Positions 24,901 through 33,601 are shown, numbered from the stretch's first letter. The stretch is 64,000 nt of DNA from Dactylosporangium sp. AC04546 (GCF_022095675.1 NZ_JAHYSG010000061.1:10201-74200), one strand, 5' to 3'. Notes: generated by a model not told the origin, from the letters alone. Translations and numbers: made by a program.

Positions 24901-27451
24901 GGACGTCGGCCGGGGGCTCGGCGGTGGCCACGGCGAGGCGGAGGCGGGCCAGGCGGGCCCGGTACAGCGGGTTCGCGATCCCGGGCCAGTCCAGGTCGAC
25001 GACGGGTGTGTTGCCGGCGGACGCCGCCAGGGCCGTGGTGAGCTCGTCCCGCGCCACCGCGAACCGCTCGTGCCGCATCGCGATCGCCGCCCGGGTGAGG
25101 GCGATCGCGGCACGCAGGCCGCCCCGCGCGGCGCGCTCGCGGACGTGCAGCTCGGCCGCGAACGGCTCGGCGTCGGCGCCGGCGAGGAGCAGGGCCTCGG
25201 CCGCGGCGATCAGCGAGCCGACCGGGGCGGCCTGGAACACCATGCCGTTCGACCGTGCCCGGTCCAGGTCCGGCAGGGCGGGGAGGCTCCGGTGCGGGTC
25301 GGCGACGATCTCGCCGCACACCGCGCGGGCGCGCAGCCGGGCCCGGTCGGGCACGGCCGGGTGCCGGTCGGCCAGGCGCCACACGTCGTGCCACAGCTCG
25401 CGGGCGGCGGCGGGGCCGGCGACCCGCAGCGTCGTCGCGGCCTGGGTCGCCCGGACCGCGGCCAGGATCGTGGGCCCCGCGGGGCGTTCCAGCTCGGCGG
25501 CCGCGGCGCGGGGCATCACCTGCGCGGCCCAGCCCCACGCGTGCTCCGCGAGGAGGGTCTCGTCGACGCGGTCCCAGAACGCGGCGGCGTCCCCGACGGG
25601 CAGCAGGCGCAGGGCCGCCTCGACCGCCTCGGCCGGGGCCTCGTCCAGGTCGCCGGCGAAGCAGCGGTCGGCGGCGTCGCGGCCCAGGCGGTACAGCTCG
25701 GTCTCCGGCAGTCGCGGGAGCGCGGCCCGCAGGCGGGGCGCGAGGTTGGGGTCGACCTCGACCACTCGGGCGCGGCCGGCCTCGTCGAACCTGCGGGTGT
25801 GGACCCACTCGTGGGCGGCGAGGTCGGCGAACGTGCGCTGCGGGTCGAGCCGGCGGCGGCGCAGGGCCGGCTCGATCATGCCGAGGTCGAAGCGGCCCAG
25901 GGCCAGCGCCGCCGGCAGGGCCTCGACGACGGCGGGCTCGCCGACGCGCCCCAGGATGCGCTGCTCGACGTACGGGTCGCCGGCCGACGCGCGCAGCCGG
26001 CCGGCGGTGAGCGCCGGGTCGTCGACGGCCCACTGGGCGTACGCGCTGAGCTGGAACGGGTTCCAGGTGCCATCGGGGTCGGCGCAGCGCTCCAGGATGG
26101 CCGCGCGCACGTCGGTGGCGATGCGCCCGCCGGGGTCGCGCCGGATGAGGAACTCGGCGGCCTCGGCCCGGCTGAACCCGCCCAGCTCGACCGGGCGCAG
26201 GCCGTCGCCGAAGGCCGGGGGGACCCGCTCGTGGCCGGGCGGCCCGAGCCAGCGCCGGCCGGCGAGCACCACCCGCAGGCCGGGGAACCACTCGTGCAGG
26301 AAGGTGAGCATGTCGACGGTGCGGGCCACGGCGGGGGCCATCGCGCCGGGGGCGTGCGCCTTGACCAGCTCCTCGCAGGTGTCGAGAACGAGCACGACGC
26401 ATTGGCCGAGGTCGGCGAGGTACACGGCGAAGGCGGTGAGCGTGCGCTCCAGGGCCGCGCCGAGCGCCGGGTCGTCGAGGCTGCCCTGGGTCAGCTCGTG
26501 CAGCGCGAACGCGGCGTCGTCGAAGTGCCGGCGGCGGCGCCGTTCGCCGCGGGTGCCGGTGTAGCCGGTCAGGTCGTCGGCCAGCGCGAGCAGCAGGTCG
26601 GCCGGGCGGGTGAACGGGTACCGCGGGTCGAGGTGGTCGAAGTCGACCCGCGCGAACACGGTCGGCGGCAGGCCGTGGCGCTCGGCGAAGCCGGCCGAGG
26701 CGAGGTGCCGCAGCAGCATCGTCTTGCCGACCCCGCCGTCGCCGCGGATGTGCAGCGCCCAGTGGCCGGCGCCGGCGATGAGGTCGGCGAGGGCCTGCTC
26801 CGGGTCGGTGCGCGGCTGGTAGTGGCGCAGCGCGGCGGCGTCGGCGGCCTGGCGGTAGGCCCGCCCGAGGCGCCACTGGGCGCGGCGGGCGCTCGCGGCG
26901 AGCGGGTCGCCGACCACCTCGCCGAGGCACTCGGCCGCGGCGACGAGGCGGGTCGCGTCGACCGCGCGGTCGCCGTCGAGCAGCCCGTCGACCGCGTCGA
27001 GGAGCGGGCCGCCGGTCGGGTCGAGGTACGGCAGGTCGAGCATCTCGCGCAGCGCGCCGACGGCCGGCGGCAGCGGGTCCGGCCGGTGCAGGGCCGCGCG
27101 CAGGTCGTCGAGGGTGGTGCCGAACCCGGTCCCGCGCAGGTAGGCGCCGACCTCGCCGCGGCGCGACGCCGGCAGCCAGAACGCGAGCCCGATCCGCCCG
27201 TCCGGCTCCAGGGCCGGCCGGGACTGGGCGATCCCGGCCGTTTCGAGGGCCGCGACGAGCGCCGGCACGCCGGGGTGGTCGCCGGCCGGGAAGCCGAGCC
27301 GGGTGGCCAGCTCGACGCTCCACTCGGGCAGCGCGGCGAGCCAGGTGAGCGTGGCGGTTTCGAACCGGGCCAGCCCGGCCCGTGCCGACTCCGCCTGATC
27401 GGCCCGCAGGGCCGCCAGCGCCTCGGCGACGGTCGCGTCCGGGAGGGTCAT
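21989..27451 (-). CDS. Giant STAND-like P-loop NTPase with degenerate CHAT-like region and duplicated C-terminal module
   Basis: The protein is 1,820 aa. Residues 1-130 are a helical N-terminal region. A P-loop NTPase follows at about 220-480, with Walker A GDGGVGKT at 237-244 and Walker B VLVLDTCEE (D357), resembling NACHT/STAND ATPases. A long alpha-helical, TPR-like sensor region covers about 560-1150. At about 1230-1500 the pattern matches a CHAT protease, ending in TALVVLQAEPADRA and ELARELLAGGAAAVLVVPPL, but the catalytic Ser-Ala-Cys is replaced by Gln-Ala-Glu. The last ~300 residues are paralogous to the 344-aa protein encoded opposite. ATG 27451 overlaps the CHAT gene stop (ATGA), so CHAT and NTPase are one operon. 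STAND proteins usually oligomerise on ligand binding and activate an effector, here plausibly the CHAT protease. Confidence 0.8.
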   Translation of the reverse strand: MTLPDATVAEALAALRADQAESARAGLARFETATLTWLAALPEWSVELATRLGFPAGDHPGVPALVAALETAGIAQSRPALEPDGRIGLAFWLPASRRGEVGAYLRGTGFGTTLDDLRAALHRPDPLPPAVGALREMLDLPYLDPTGGPLLDAVDGLLDGDRAVDATRLVAAAECLGEVVGDPLAASARRAQWRLGRAYRQAADAAALRHYQPRTDPEQALADLIAGAGHWALHIRGDGGVGKTMLLRHLASAGFAERHGLPPTVFARVDFDHLDPRYPFTRPADLLLALADDLTGYTGTRGERRRRRHFDDAAFALHELTQGSLDDPALGAALERTLTAFAVYLADLGQCVVLVLDTCEELVKAHAPGAMAPAVARTVDMLTFLHEWFPGLRVVLAGRRWLGPPGHERVPPAFGDGLRPVELGGFSRAEAAEFLIRRDPGGRIATDVRAAILERCADPDGTWNPFQLSAYAQWAVDDPALTAGRLRASAGDPYVEQRILGRVGEPAVVEALPAALALGRFDLGMIEPALRRRRLDPQRTFADLAAHEWVHTRRFDEAGRARVVEVDPNLAPRLRAALPRLPETELYRLGRDAADRCFAGDLDEAPAEAVEAALRLLPVGDAAAFWDRVDETLLAEHAWGWAAQVMPRAAAAELERPAGPTILAAVRATQAATTLRVAGPAAARELWHDVWRLADRHPAVPDRARLRARAVCGEIVADPHRSLPALPDLDRARSNGMVFQAAPVGSLIAAAEALLLAGADAEPFAAELHVRERAARGGLRAAIALTRAAIAMRHERFAVARDELTTALAASAGNTPVVDLDWPGIANPLYRARLARLRLAVATAEPPADVPDEVRLAGVPDVADLDAERLAAAQLDYELDWTLPERPDREVRFPPERVAGLRPTSVWHAQTPPYFVAHVRLLLVTGRWTLATELVQRWREEAIARGQEPDTVQACDVTLAAVCRLARTTRPSTSLHRLAKDPDPQVRAAAWPALFLATGERPRDPAEAGTAHVHWQLGGRLTGLPASRSQDGPAHDAAQFADRAMPVDDESTAPEVDGPLPAWIDALRRGEIPAVLTADRTGTALLAVVRVELVRPRIFPADALAALPPRWYAQALLAEGELLALRDADLGAELLRRAETRYRAAGDRLGADRARLLRELAEIRAGGPPPQENLHIDFPPDALNRRWHELLDARNKAAFGTPPPGDIPELDLSPLRPEDDGPPLDAGPRTGERTVADGVPVLAGDGRRVARLTAGRERLVLLADARATPPGPSVMVVLLPDVAEHFEWEHFAYAEGGPGTVAVRIQAADQAADLVVDWPAAGRPLRVERQGPLDPRQPTGPGRARTVLHLVGEPALTKGGARMRIRAGDGHDSGYTSRGLTEGEYFVGVDDLDVRDTALVVLQAEPADRAAEPLGELRVPTFELARELLAGGAAAVLVVPPLPDDAAAEAVRLVDRAAEESLTSPRGPAELLPLVRELRRLAGRPGRAADDVVLMLAGRPLSPPVAVPRATTAGGGASARVRRWCDRESERLDVVFLPDPGSEPVRPELGYVRLWLAGGSLRSGRGRHVAYGGVALGFAGDRTMFAAVGRPGDRLGMPLTPLLPYGGGAVEIEAALFAGPPGGPVDAACTALAEVAGLVAPPLTVAATVAGRIAAGFGAVLDAADEDPMLAVRYALAGGMPVRSGHLVVARGSLPGLPSIVDGTLHVGTRPAGDLEHLVLRLECRAERDDWLFPELDDLTRRATEAYLQGRHEDFQRLRAEAIATAYGSPDLVPVDRRRVATLVRDRLEALRDGLELSGELPERTDDRLPRNTFERLIEG

Positions 27452-29646
27452 ACCGTCGCTCCGGGATGCAGTTGGGTGTAGGCGTGCCACGCGGCCTCGT
27501 CGTTGTCCGGCTCGAACACGGTGGGGATGCGCGCGGCGACCACGTGCACCGCGTTGTCGGGCTTGCCGGGGCGGCTGCCGACGAAGTCCAGCGCCATCTC
27601 GTAGCCGTTGAGCTGGCCGTCCCGGACCGTGTAGATCCGGGTGCGGGGGTCGCCGTCCGGCGCGCTGCGGTCCGGGTGCAGCAGCACCCACTGGTAGCCG
27701 ACCAGCATGTCGTCGCGGCCCAGCTCGCCCAGCTGCTGGATCCGCCGCTCGACCGCGGCGGTCTCGGCGAAGGTGTGCAGGCGGCTGCCGGCGTCCTCGG
27801 TGCGCGACCCGGTGAGGATCACCGGGATCGGCCGGTGCGGGCTGCCGAGGCCGAACGAGTCCACCATCTCCAGCAGCAGCCCGAGCCCGGTGTGGGCGTC
27901 CGGCGTCGCCCAGCGGTGGGCGTCGTCGCACAGCAGCACGGCCCGGGTGTGCCGGCCGAACGGCGCGCCCCAGCGGGCGGCGGCCTCGTCGCAGAGCCGG
28001 TCGAGGTCGGCGCCGAGCGCGGTCCGCAGGATCGGCGCCGGCACCGGGCCGGCGCCGTCGTCGAGCTCGTAGATCGCCTGGCCCACCGCGAGCAGGCGGT
28101 CGGCCCGCGCTTCGGCGCCGAGGTCGGGCTGCGGGTGCCGGGCGACCTGGAACATCCGCAGCGGGAACGGGTCCAGGCCCAGCTTGTCCACGAGCAGGTG
28201 GACCTGCTCCAGGACCGCCTTGACCAGCGCCCGGGCGGTCTGCGGGCCGGGCGCCGCGCCGTTGCCGGCGATGAACAGCGGCAGGTGGCCGTCGCGCAGG
28301 ATCCGCCAGCCGATCTCGCGCAGCAGGCGGGTGCCGCCCAGGCTGCGGATCCGGTCCTTGGCCAGGACGGCCAGGACGCCGGCGGCGCCTTCGACGACCT
28401 CGTCGGCGGTCTTCAGGATCGGCCCGCGCCCGACGTGCAGCGGGTCGCCGGGGAGTTTCAGCGACCTCGCCAGGCCGACGAGCCGCCGGACCACCGCCTC
28501 GTCGACCATGCGCGCGGCCGGGTCGAGCTGCTCGGCGAGGTACAGCGCGGGGAGTGCCCAGTCGAGGGCCTCCGGGTCCTTGCGCAGCAGCGCGGCCCGG
28601 CGGCCGTGGGCGGAGGCCGCGACGAACGACGCGCCGCAGTGCACGGCGTGGATGAGGCGGCGGGTGTACAGGCGGCACGCCGGCTCGCTGATCTCACCGC
28701 TCATGGCGGACACGATCGGGACGCCCGCGGCGACGAGCTGCGCGGCGAGCGGGCCGACGTCGGTCGGGTCGTCGGAGCCGGCGCCGGCCGACTCCCCGGC
28801 GGACGCCGTGTTGCAGGCGGAGAGCATGACGGCCAGGGGCGGCCGGCCGGCCGCGAGGGCCTGGAACAGCTGCTCGGCGTCGCAGGGTTCCAGGCCGCCG
28901 CCGAGCAGCAGCTCGCCGCGGCCGTCGGGCGCGATCCGGCCGTGGGCGACGAGGTGGACGACGTCGGGATGGTGGCGGGCGCAGGCCTCGCGCAGCTTGT
29001 CGATCGTGACGCCGTGCTCGGTCCGGGCCCGGCAGACGCCGTCGACGTCGAGCTGCTGCAGCAGGCCCATGTACATCGCGCCGGGGCGGATGGTCGGGTC
29101 GGCCAGCGCCATGCCGGTGGCGAACAGCGCGACCGGGATGCCGGCGACCGGGCCGGCCTTCGTCGCCGGCGACGGGACCAGCCGGGTGATCGCGACCGTG
29201 CGCTCGGTCAGGCCGGCGAGGGGCCGCTCCTCGGTGCGCATCGACTCCCACACGAGGCGGTGCAGGTCGGCCTCCGGCACCGGCCAGCGCAGCGCCAGCT
29301 CGGCGTCGTCGTCACCGATCGCGGCCCAGACGGGCCGGAGCAGGCACTCGAACAGCCAGCGGCCGTACGCGACGACGTCGGCGGGGGTCGACTGGCGGGT
29401 CCGCAGCCGGCGCAGCACGCCGGCGGCCGCCTCGGCGTCGCCGGCGCACAGGCCGTCGAGCAGCGCGTCGCCGGTCGGGGTTCGCCGGTCGGCCGGCACC
29501 ATGGGCAGCCGCCGGCCGGCGGCGGTGAAGACCTCCATGGTGTGGCCGGCGCCGAGCGGTGTCCCGGCCCCCGCATCGCCGGCGGTGCGGGCGGTCACCG
29601 CCCAGTCCGGGCCGGAGGGGCTGACCTCGACGATGATGCGCCGCAT
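27448..29646 (-). CDS. CHAT-domain (caspase-like) protease with degenerate AAA region
   Basis: The protein is 732 aa. The CHAT protease domain lies at about residues 150-400, with the catalytic His in DVVHLVAHG (H235) and Cys in VMLSACNTA (C278), both intact. The N-terminal ~120 residues (MRRIIVEVSPSG) are an accessory domain. The C-terminal ~300 residues look like an AAA/STAND ATPase with Walker B-like AVLLCDDAHRW and sensor-like IPVILTGSR, but the expected P-loop reads FIAGNGAAPGPQTA, which lacks GKT and is probably inactive. ATG 29646 starts just before the first strand; the longer frame to 29907 is not gene-like. CHAT proteases (separase/caspase clan) act as effectors in bacterial abortive-infection systems. 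It is translationally coupled to the NTPase. Confidence 0.82.
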   Translation of the reverse strand: MRRIIVEVSPSGPDWAVTARTAGDAGAGTPLGAGHTMEVFTAAGRRLPMVPADRRTPTGDALLDGLCAGDAEAAAGVLRRLRTRQSTPADVVAYGRWLFECLLRPVWAAIGDDDAELALRWPVPEADLHRLVWESMRTEERPLAGLTERTVAITRLVPSPATKAGPVAGIPVALFATGMALADPTIRPGAMYMGLLQQLDVDGVCRARTEHGVTIDKLREACARHHPDVVHLVAHGRIAPDGRGELLLGGGLEPCDAEQLFQALAAGRPPLAVMLSACNTASAGESAGAGSDDPTDVGPLAAQLVAAGVPIVSAMSGEISEPACRLYTRRLIHAVHCGASFVAASAHGRRAALLRKDPEALDWALPALYLAEQLDPAARMVDEAVVRRLVGLARSLKLPGDPLHVGRGPILKTADEVVEGAAGVLAVLAKDRIRSLGGTRLLREIGWRILRDGHLPLFIAGNGAAPGPQTARALVKAVLEQVHLLVDKLGLDPFPLRMFQVARHPQPDLGAEARADRLLAVGQAIYELDDGAGPVPAPILRTALGADLDRLCDEAAARWGAPFGRHTRAVLLCDDAHRWATPDAHTGLGLLLEMVDSFGLGSPHRPIPVILTGSRTEDAGSRLHTFAETAAVERRIQQLGELGRDDMLVGYQWVLLHPDRSAPDGDPRTRIYTVRDGQLNGYEMALDFVGSRPGKPDNAVHVVAARIPTVFEPDNDEAAWHAYTQLHPGATV

Positions 29647-29872
29647 GGGCCTCAGCCCGCAGCCGGCCGGATCCGCGCCATCCCAGGATCGTGCCCGCCC
29701 GGGTGACCCAGCGCCACCGTTTGACCACCGTTTCGGCTGATCGGTCACCGGGTGGCGGCCGCTCGACCGAGACAGTCCGCCACGGTGCTCCTCGTCACGG
29801 GGTGGCGAACGCCGCACGGCCGAGCGTCGAGGCGAGCGGTGGGTCGGCGGGCGGCTAGGAAATACTGGGCCG

Positions 29873-31048
29873 GTGAGCAGCGCGAGCACGCAGGTCGAGG
29901 ACGTCATCCGCGGTCGCGTGGACTACGAGGACGGGCTCGACCGGCTGTCCGTGGCGCCCGCCGCCGACGTCGACCCGGCGCTGTTCGCGGCGCTGGCCGA
30001 GGCCGCCACGCGGCTCTTCGAGCGGGGCTGGCAGCCGGCCGAGCTCCAGCGGGCGGCCACCCGGCGGGGGCGGCCGTCGCTGGCGCCGCTCGTGGCCGAC
30101 GCGGTGGCCGCGCACCTGCGGCGGTACCGCCGCACCACCGTGGACGAACGCTGGCTGGAGCAGGCGGACACGCTCGGTGCCGGGGTGTGGTGGCCGGACG
30201 ACGCGGCCTATGTCCGCGCGGTCGCCGCCCGCCGCCGGTCCGACCGGGTGCCCGTGCTCGACGACCTGCTCACCCTGCTCGGCGTGCTCGCGGCGCTGCC
30301 GCCGGTCGAGGTGCTCGTGCCGCCGCCGGGCAGCGCGCCCGCCCGGGCCGCGTCCAGGGTCGACGAGCGGCTGCTCGACCGGGTCCGCGCGCTGCTGGCG
30401 AAGGCCGAGTCGACGACCTACCCGGCGGAGGCCGAGACCTACACCGCGAAGGCGCAGGAGCTGATCGCGCGGCACAGCATCGACGAGGCGCTCGCGTACG
30501 GCGGCGCGGCGGACGCGACCGTGGTGCCGTTCGCCCGCCGGATCGGCGTCGACCACCCGTACGAGAGCGAGAAGGCGTCGCTGCTGAACGCGGTCGCCGA
30601 GGCGAACCGCTGCCACGCGGTGTGGTCGCCGGACCTCGGGTTCTGCACGGTGTTCGGCTTCGACGCCGACCTCGACGCGGTCGACCTGCTGTACACCTCG
30701 CTGCTGGTGCAGGCCCACCGGGCGATGGCACGGTCGGAGCCGCCGGGCGGCAAGGCGGGCAAGGCCCGGCTCAAGGCGTTCCGCCAGTCGTTCCTGGTGG
30801 CGTTCGCGGTGCGCATCGGCGAGCGGCTGGCCCGGGTCGCCGAGACGGCCCTGGAGGAGGCTGTCGCGGCCGCCGCCGTCGCGGACCCGCTGCCCGTGCT
30901 GCGCTCCCGCGACGAGCAGGTGCAGGAGACCATGCGGCGGGTGTTCCCGCGCACGGTCCGCGGCCGGAGCAGCCGGGTCGACAGCCTGGAGGGCTGGGAG
31001 TCCGGCCGGGAGGCGGCGGACGCCGCGGAGCTGCCCGTTCGGAGCTGA
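29873..31048 (+). CDS. DUF2786 protein
   Basis: This 391-aa soluble protein has the DUF2786 core at about residues 170-210, with VRALLAKAESTTYPAEAETY followed by TAKAQELIARHSIDEAL. Downstream it continues with VPFARRIGVDHPY and a central conserved helix region typical of the longer actinobacterial members. The family has no established activity. It starts at GTG 29873, 226 bp from the divergent CHAT operon. Sharing that intergenic region means it could be co-regulated with the CHAT/NTPase genes, but there is no direct evidence. Confidence 0.8.
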   Translation: MSSASTQVEDVIRGRVDYEDGLDRLSVAPAADVDPALFAALAEAATRLFERGWQPAELQRAATRRGRPSLAPLVADAVAAHLRRYRRTTVDERWLEQADTLGAGVWWPDDAAYVRAVAARRRSDRVPVLDDLLTLLGVLAALPPVEVLVPPPGSAPARAASRVDERLLDRVRALLAKAESTTYPAEAETYTAKAQELIARHSIDEALAYGGAADATVVPFARRIGVDHPYESEKASLLNAVAEANRCHAVWSPDLGFCTVFGFDADLDAVDLLYTSLLVQAHRAMARSEPPGGKAGKARLKAFRQSFLVAFAVRIGERLARVAETALEEAVAAAAVADPLPVLRSRDEQVQETMRRVFPRTVRGRSSRVDSLEGWESGREAADAAELPVRS

Positions 31049-31129
31049 TCCTCGGCCGGACGGCTGACCCCGACTCCTCCGGCAGGCACCAGAATCTTCG
31101 CGATCCGCCCCATTCGCTGAGGAGCTTCA

Positions 31130-31633
31130 ATGCCTATGGTCACCATCCCGGCCGGTCAGGTCGCCGCCGGGCACCTCCCGCCCGTCTGCGCCCGCCACGG
31201 CGAGCAGGCGACGGCGACGAAGAAGGTCAACCTGATCTCGAAGCCGCCGGCCTGGGCCGCGGTGCTGATCATCGCCGGGGTGCTGCCGTACCTCATCGTG
31301 GTGATGGCCCTGCGCAAGACCGTCAAGGCGCCGGCCTGGCCGTGGTGCGCGAAGTGCACCAGCCAGCGCACCCGCAGCCTGCTCATCGGCCTCGGCCTGA
31401 TCGTGCTGTCGTTCGTCCTGATGATCGCGTTCGCGGCGGCCCAGAGCGACGCGGCGGCGTTCGGCATCCTGCTGGCCTTGATCGGCTTCCTGGCCGGCAT
31501 CATCGTGGCCGCCCGCGCCACGACCCAGGCGATCACCGGCGCCTTCGTGTCGAAGGACGGCAACCTGGTCGAGATCCCGAAGGCCGACGAGCGCTTCGCC
31601 TACGCCCTGCACCACCCGGGCGCGCGGGTCTAG
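31130..31633 (+). CDS. Small membrane protein with Cys motifs
   Basis: The 167-aa protein has three hydrophobic segments at about 40-60, 84-104 and 108-128. Two Cys-containing stretches precede the second helix, LPPVCARHGEQ and WPWCAKCTSQ, which could bind a metal or form a short zinc-ribbon-like element. GAGGAG is five bases before the ATG. A strong stem-loop follows the stop. I do not recognise the family. Confidence 0.7.
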   Translation: MPMVTIPAGQVAAGHLPPVCARHGEQATATKKVNLISKPPAWAAVLIIAGVLPYLIVVMALRKTVKAPAWPWCAKCTSQRTRSLLIGLGLIVLSFVLMIAFAAAQSDAAAFGILLALIGFLAGIIVAARATTQAITGAFVSKDGNLVEIPKADERFAYALHHPGARV

Positions 31634-31659
31634 CAGCAGCGGGTCCAGGAGCAGCGGAC

Positions 31660-31694
31660 GGGCCGCGCCGTCCGCCAACGAAGCGGCGCGGCCC
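31660..31694 (+). terminator. Stem-loop terminator
   Basis: GGGCCGCGCCG at 31660-31670 pairs perfectly with CGGCGCGGCCC at 31684-31694 around a 13-base loop, 26 bp after the stop of the small membrane protein. Confidence 0.65.
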
Positions 31695-31725
31695 GCCTCC
31701 CCCGCCCTCAGGGGGAAGCGCTGCT

Positions 31726-31796
31726 AGAGAGCGCTCTCTCAAGCCTTCCCTGTCACTCCGGTCAATGTCAAGGCCATCGCCTCGGAGAGCGCTCTC
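31726..31796. promoter_or_regulatory. Pair of LacI-type operators upstream of the TIGR04222-like gene
   Basis: AGAGAGCGCTCTCT at 31726-31739 is identical to the O1 site upstream of the GH16 gene. GAGAGCGCTCTC at 31785-31796 lies 24 bp before the start codon of the next gene. The centres are about 58 bp apart. The arrangement mirrors that of the glucanase promoter, so the same LacI-family regulator probably controls both. Confidence 0.65.
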
Positions 31797-31820
31797 TATC
31801 CCCTTGCCCACGCCAGGACA

Positions 31821-32672
31821 ATGACGGACATGGAACTCGCACTGTCGGGTGAGGCGTTCGTCTGGTGGTACGGGCTCTTCGCCTGCCTCGCCGCCGCCGC
31901 CGTGCTGCTGTGGCGGCGGCCCGTCACCCGCGGCCCCGAGGCCGGCGACCCGACGCCGCTCGAACTGGCGCTGCTCGCCGGCGGGAGCGCCCGCGCGATC
32001 GCCGCGTCGCTCGCCGCGCTGCGCGTCGCGCACGCCGTCGCCGCCGACGGGCTCACGCTGCGGCGCATCGGGCCGGCCCACGACGAGGCAACCGAGCTCG
32101 ACCGCGCGGTCCTCGACGCCGTCGGGCGGGAGGTCGCGCCCGACGAGGATCCCGCCGTACGGCGGATCGTCACCGCCGCCGGCCATTCCCTCGCCGAACG
32201 GGGGCTGCTGATCGACGCCCGGGCGCGGCGGCGGCTCCGCGAGGGCGCGATCCCGCTGGGCTCGCTCGCGCTGCTCGCGCTGCTGTTCGTGGCGGTGCGG
32301 CTGTCGTACCACCACCCGGTGACCCTGCACCTCGAGGCCGCGCTGGCCGTGGCCGCCGGTGGCGGCGCGCTCCTGCTGGTGCCGCGGCTGCCCCGGCGCA
32401 CCCGGGCGCTGCTCGACCGGCTGCGGGCCGAGGGCGGCTTCCTGCGCGACGGCTGGCACACGTTCGGCCCGCCGACCGCCGCGCTGGCGGTCGCCGTCCA
32501 CGGCCCGGACGTGATGGCGAGCATCGACCCGGCCTTCGCCGCGGCGGCGTCGCGGTCCACCGTGGACATTCCGCTGGACCGCCCGCGCCCACCGGAGGGC
32601 GAGGGCGCCGGGCCGGGGTTCGATCCCGGCCCGACGGGCCCGGTCGGCTGGTACTTCGGGGATCGCGAGTAG
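31821..32672 (+). CDS. TIGR04222-type membrane protein
   Basis: The protein is 283 aa. One N-terminal transmembrane helix (WWYGLFACLAAAAVLLW) is followed by the family block PTPLELALLAGGSARAIAAS. A soluble region of ~110 residues leads to two adjacent helices (SLALLALLFVAVRL, then AALAVAAGGGALLLVP) and a cytoplasmic tail ending GPVGWYFGDRE. TIGR04222 proteins have no known function; typical members have a Gly/Cys-rich C-terminal tail, which is absent here. The gene starts at ATG 31821 and lies behind two LacI-type operators shared with the GH16 gene, suggesting expression under the same sugar signal. Confidence 0.7.
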   Translation: MTDMELALSGEAFVWWYGLFACLAAAAVLLWRRPVTRGPEAGDPTPLELALLAGGSARAIAASLAALRVAHAVAADGLTLRRIGPAHDEATELDRAVLDAVGREVAPDEDPAVRRIVTAAGHSLAERGLLIDARARRRLREGAIPLGSLALLALLFVAVRLSYHHPVTLHLEAALAVAAGGGALLLVPRLPRRTRALLDRLRAEGGFLRDGWHTFGPPTAALAVAVHGPDVMASIDPAFAAAASRSTVDIPLDRPRPPEGEGAGPGFDPGPTGPVGWYFGDRE

Positions 32673-32759
32673 GCCCCGCGTTTGCCGGTGCGCGGCGGCG
32701 GGTACCCAGGCCGCTCATGGATCGCATCGACCCGCCGATTCCCGCGTAACGTCTGCGCC

Positions 32760-32876
32760 ATGGCCGGTCCGAACGGGCTCGTCGTCGTGGGCGCGTCCGC
32801 CGGTGGCGTGCTGGCCCTGCGCGCCTTCGCCGGCGACGCCGGGCTCGTGCAGGACCCGGGCGAGGCCCGGTCATGA
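32760..32876 (+). pseudogene. CheB methylesterase N-terminal remnant
   Basis: This is a 38-codon frame from ATG 32760. Its opening, NGLVVVGASAGGVLALRAFA, matches the first strand and catalytic-Ser loop of CheB methylesterases, where the consensus is GASAGG. It then loses similarity and stops at 32874-32876, overlapping the next gene start. A functional CheB catalytic domain is about 190 residues. It is probably the 5' end of the same ancestral CheB-CheR-PAS gene whose 3' end lies at 33602-34498. Confidence 0.65.
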
Positions 32877-33589
32877 CCACGCTGACCTGCATCGCCGAGC
32901 CGGACCACCCGATCACCCTGATCCGGGCCGTCGGCCTGCTCACGTACGGCTCGGCGCCGCTGCTGCGCGAGGCGGCCGGCAAGGCGTTGACCGACCACCC
33001 GGACCTGCTGCTCATCGACGTCTCCGGAGTCGAGGTGCTCGACGACATGACACTCACCGTGTTCCCGGCACTGGCTTCGCAGGCGGCGGAGCGGGAGGTC
33101 TCGGTGATGCTCGTCGGGCCGTCGCCGACCCTGGCCGGCCACCTGGAGTCGCTGGCGATCGGCCGGCGGCTGCCGGTGTTCGCCAGCCGGGCCGAGGCCG
33201 AGGCCGCACACGACCGACGGCCCGGCCCGCGGCGGATCTCGGCCGACCTGCCGGACGAACCCGCGGCGACCCACCTGGCTCGCGCGTTCGTCGACCGGAC
33301 CTGCGCCCGCTGGCGGATCCGCCCGCTGGCCGACCACGCCGCGCTCGTCGCGACGGAGCTGGTCGCCAACGCGGTCCAGCACGCCAGGACCGCCGCGGTC
33401 ATCTCGCTCGCGCTGCGCCAGCATTACCTGCACCTCAGCGTCCGCGACGGCAGCCACGAACGGCCGCGCCGCTCCCCCGAGGGCCACGGTCTGCTCATCG
33501 TCGAGGCGCTCGCGGCCAGCTGGGGCTGCGTCCAGACCACCGACGGGAAGGCGATGTGGGCGACGCTGCGGCTGCCCGGCGCGCGGTAG
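32873..33589 (+). CDS. STAS domain fused to RsbW-like ATPase
   Basis: The protein is 238 aa. Residues about 5-105 form a STAS domain (ITLIRAVGLLTYGSAPLLRE, then LLLIDVSGVEVLDDM, where the usual phosphorylatable Ser is replaced by Asp-Asp). Residues about 125-235 are a HATPase_c_2 domain with N box ALVATELVANAVQHA and G box GHGLLIVEALA. Both halves belong to partner-switching control of sigma factors. It starts within the stop of the CheB remnant (ATGA) and lies upstream of a decayed CheR-PAS gene and a STAS-sigma fusion, so it may regulate the latter. Confidence 0.82.
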   Translation: MTTLTCIAEPDHPITLIRAVGLLTYGSAPLLREAAGKALTDHPDLLLIDVSGVEVLDDMTLTVFPALASQAAEREVSVMLVGPSPTLAGHLESLAIGRRLPVFASRAEAEAAHDRRPGPRRISADLPDEPAATHLARAFVDRTCARWRIRPLADHAALVATELVANAVQHARTAAVISLALRQHYLHLSVRDGSHERPRRSPEGHGLLIVEALAASWGCVQTTDGKAMWATLRLPGAR

Positions 33590-33601
33590 CGTAACGTGCC
33601 C

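Noticed and set aside
22196..27481. A 1,761-codon open frame on the plus strand opposite the large NTPase
   Set aside because: The minus-strand frame has the recognisable P-loop and module; this one is low-complexity Arg/Gly/Ala sequence, an artefact of high GC.
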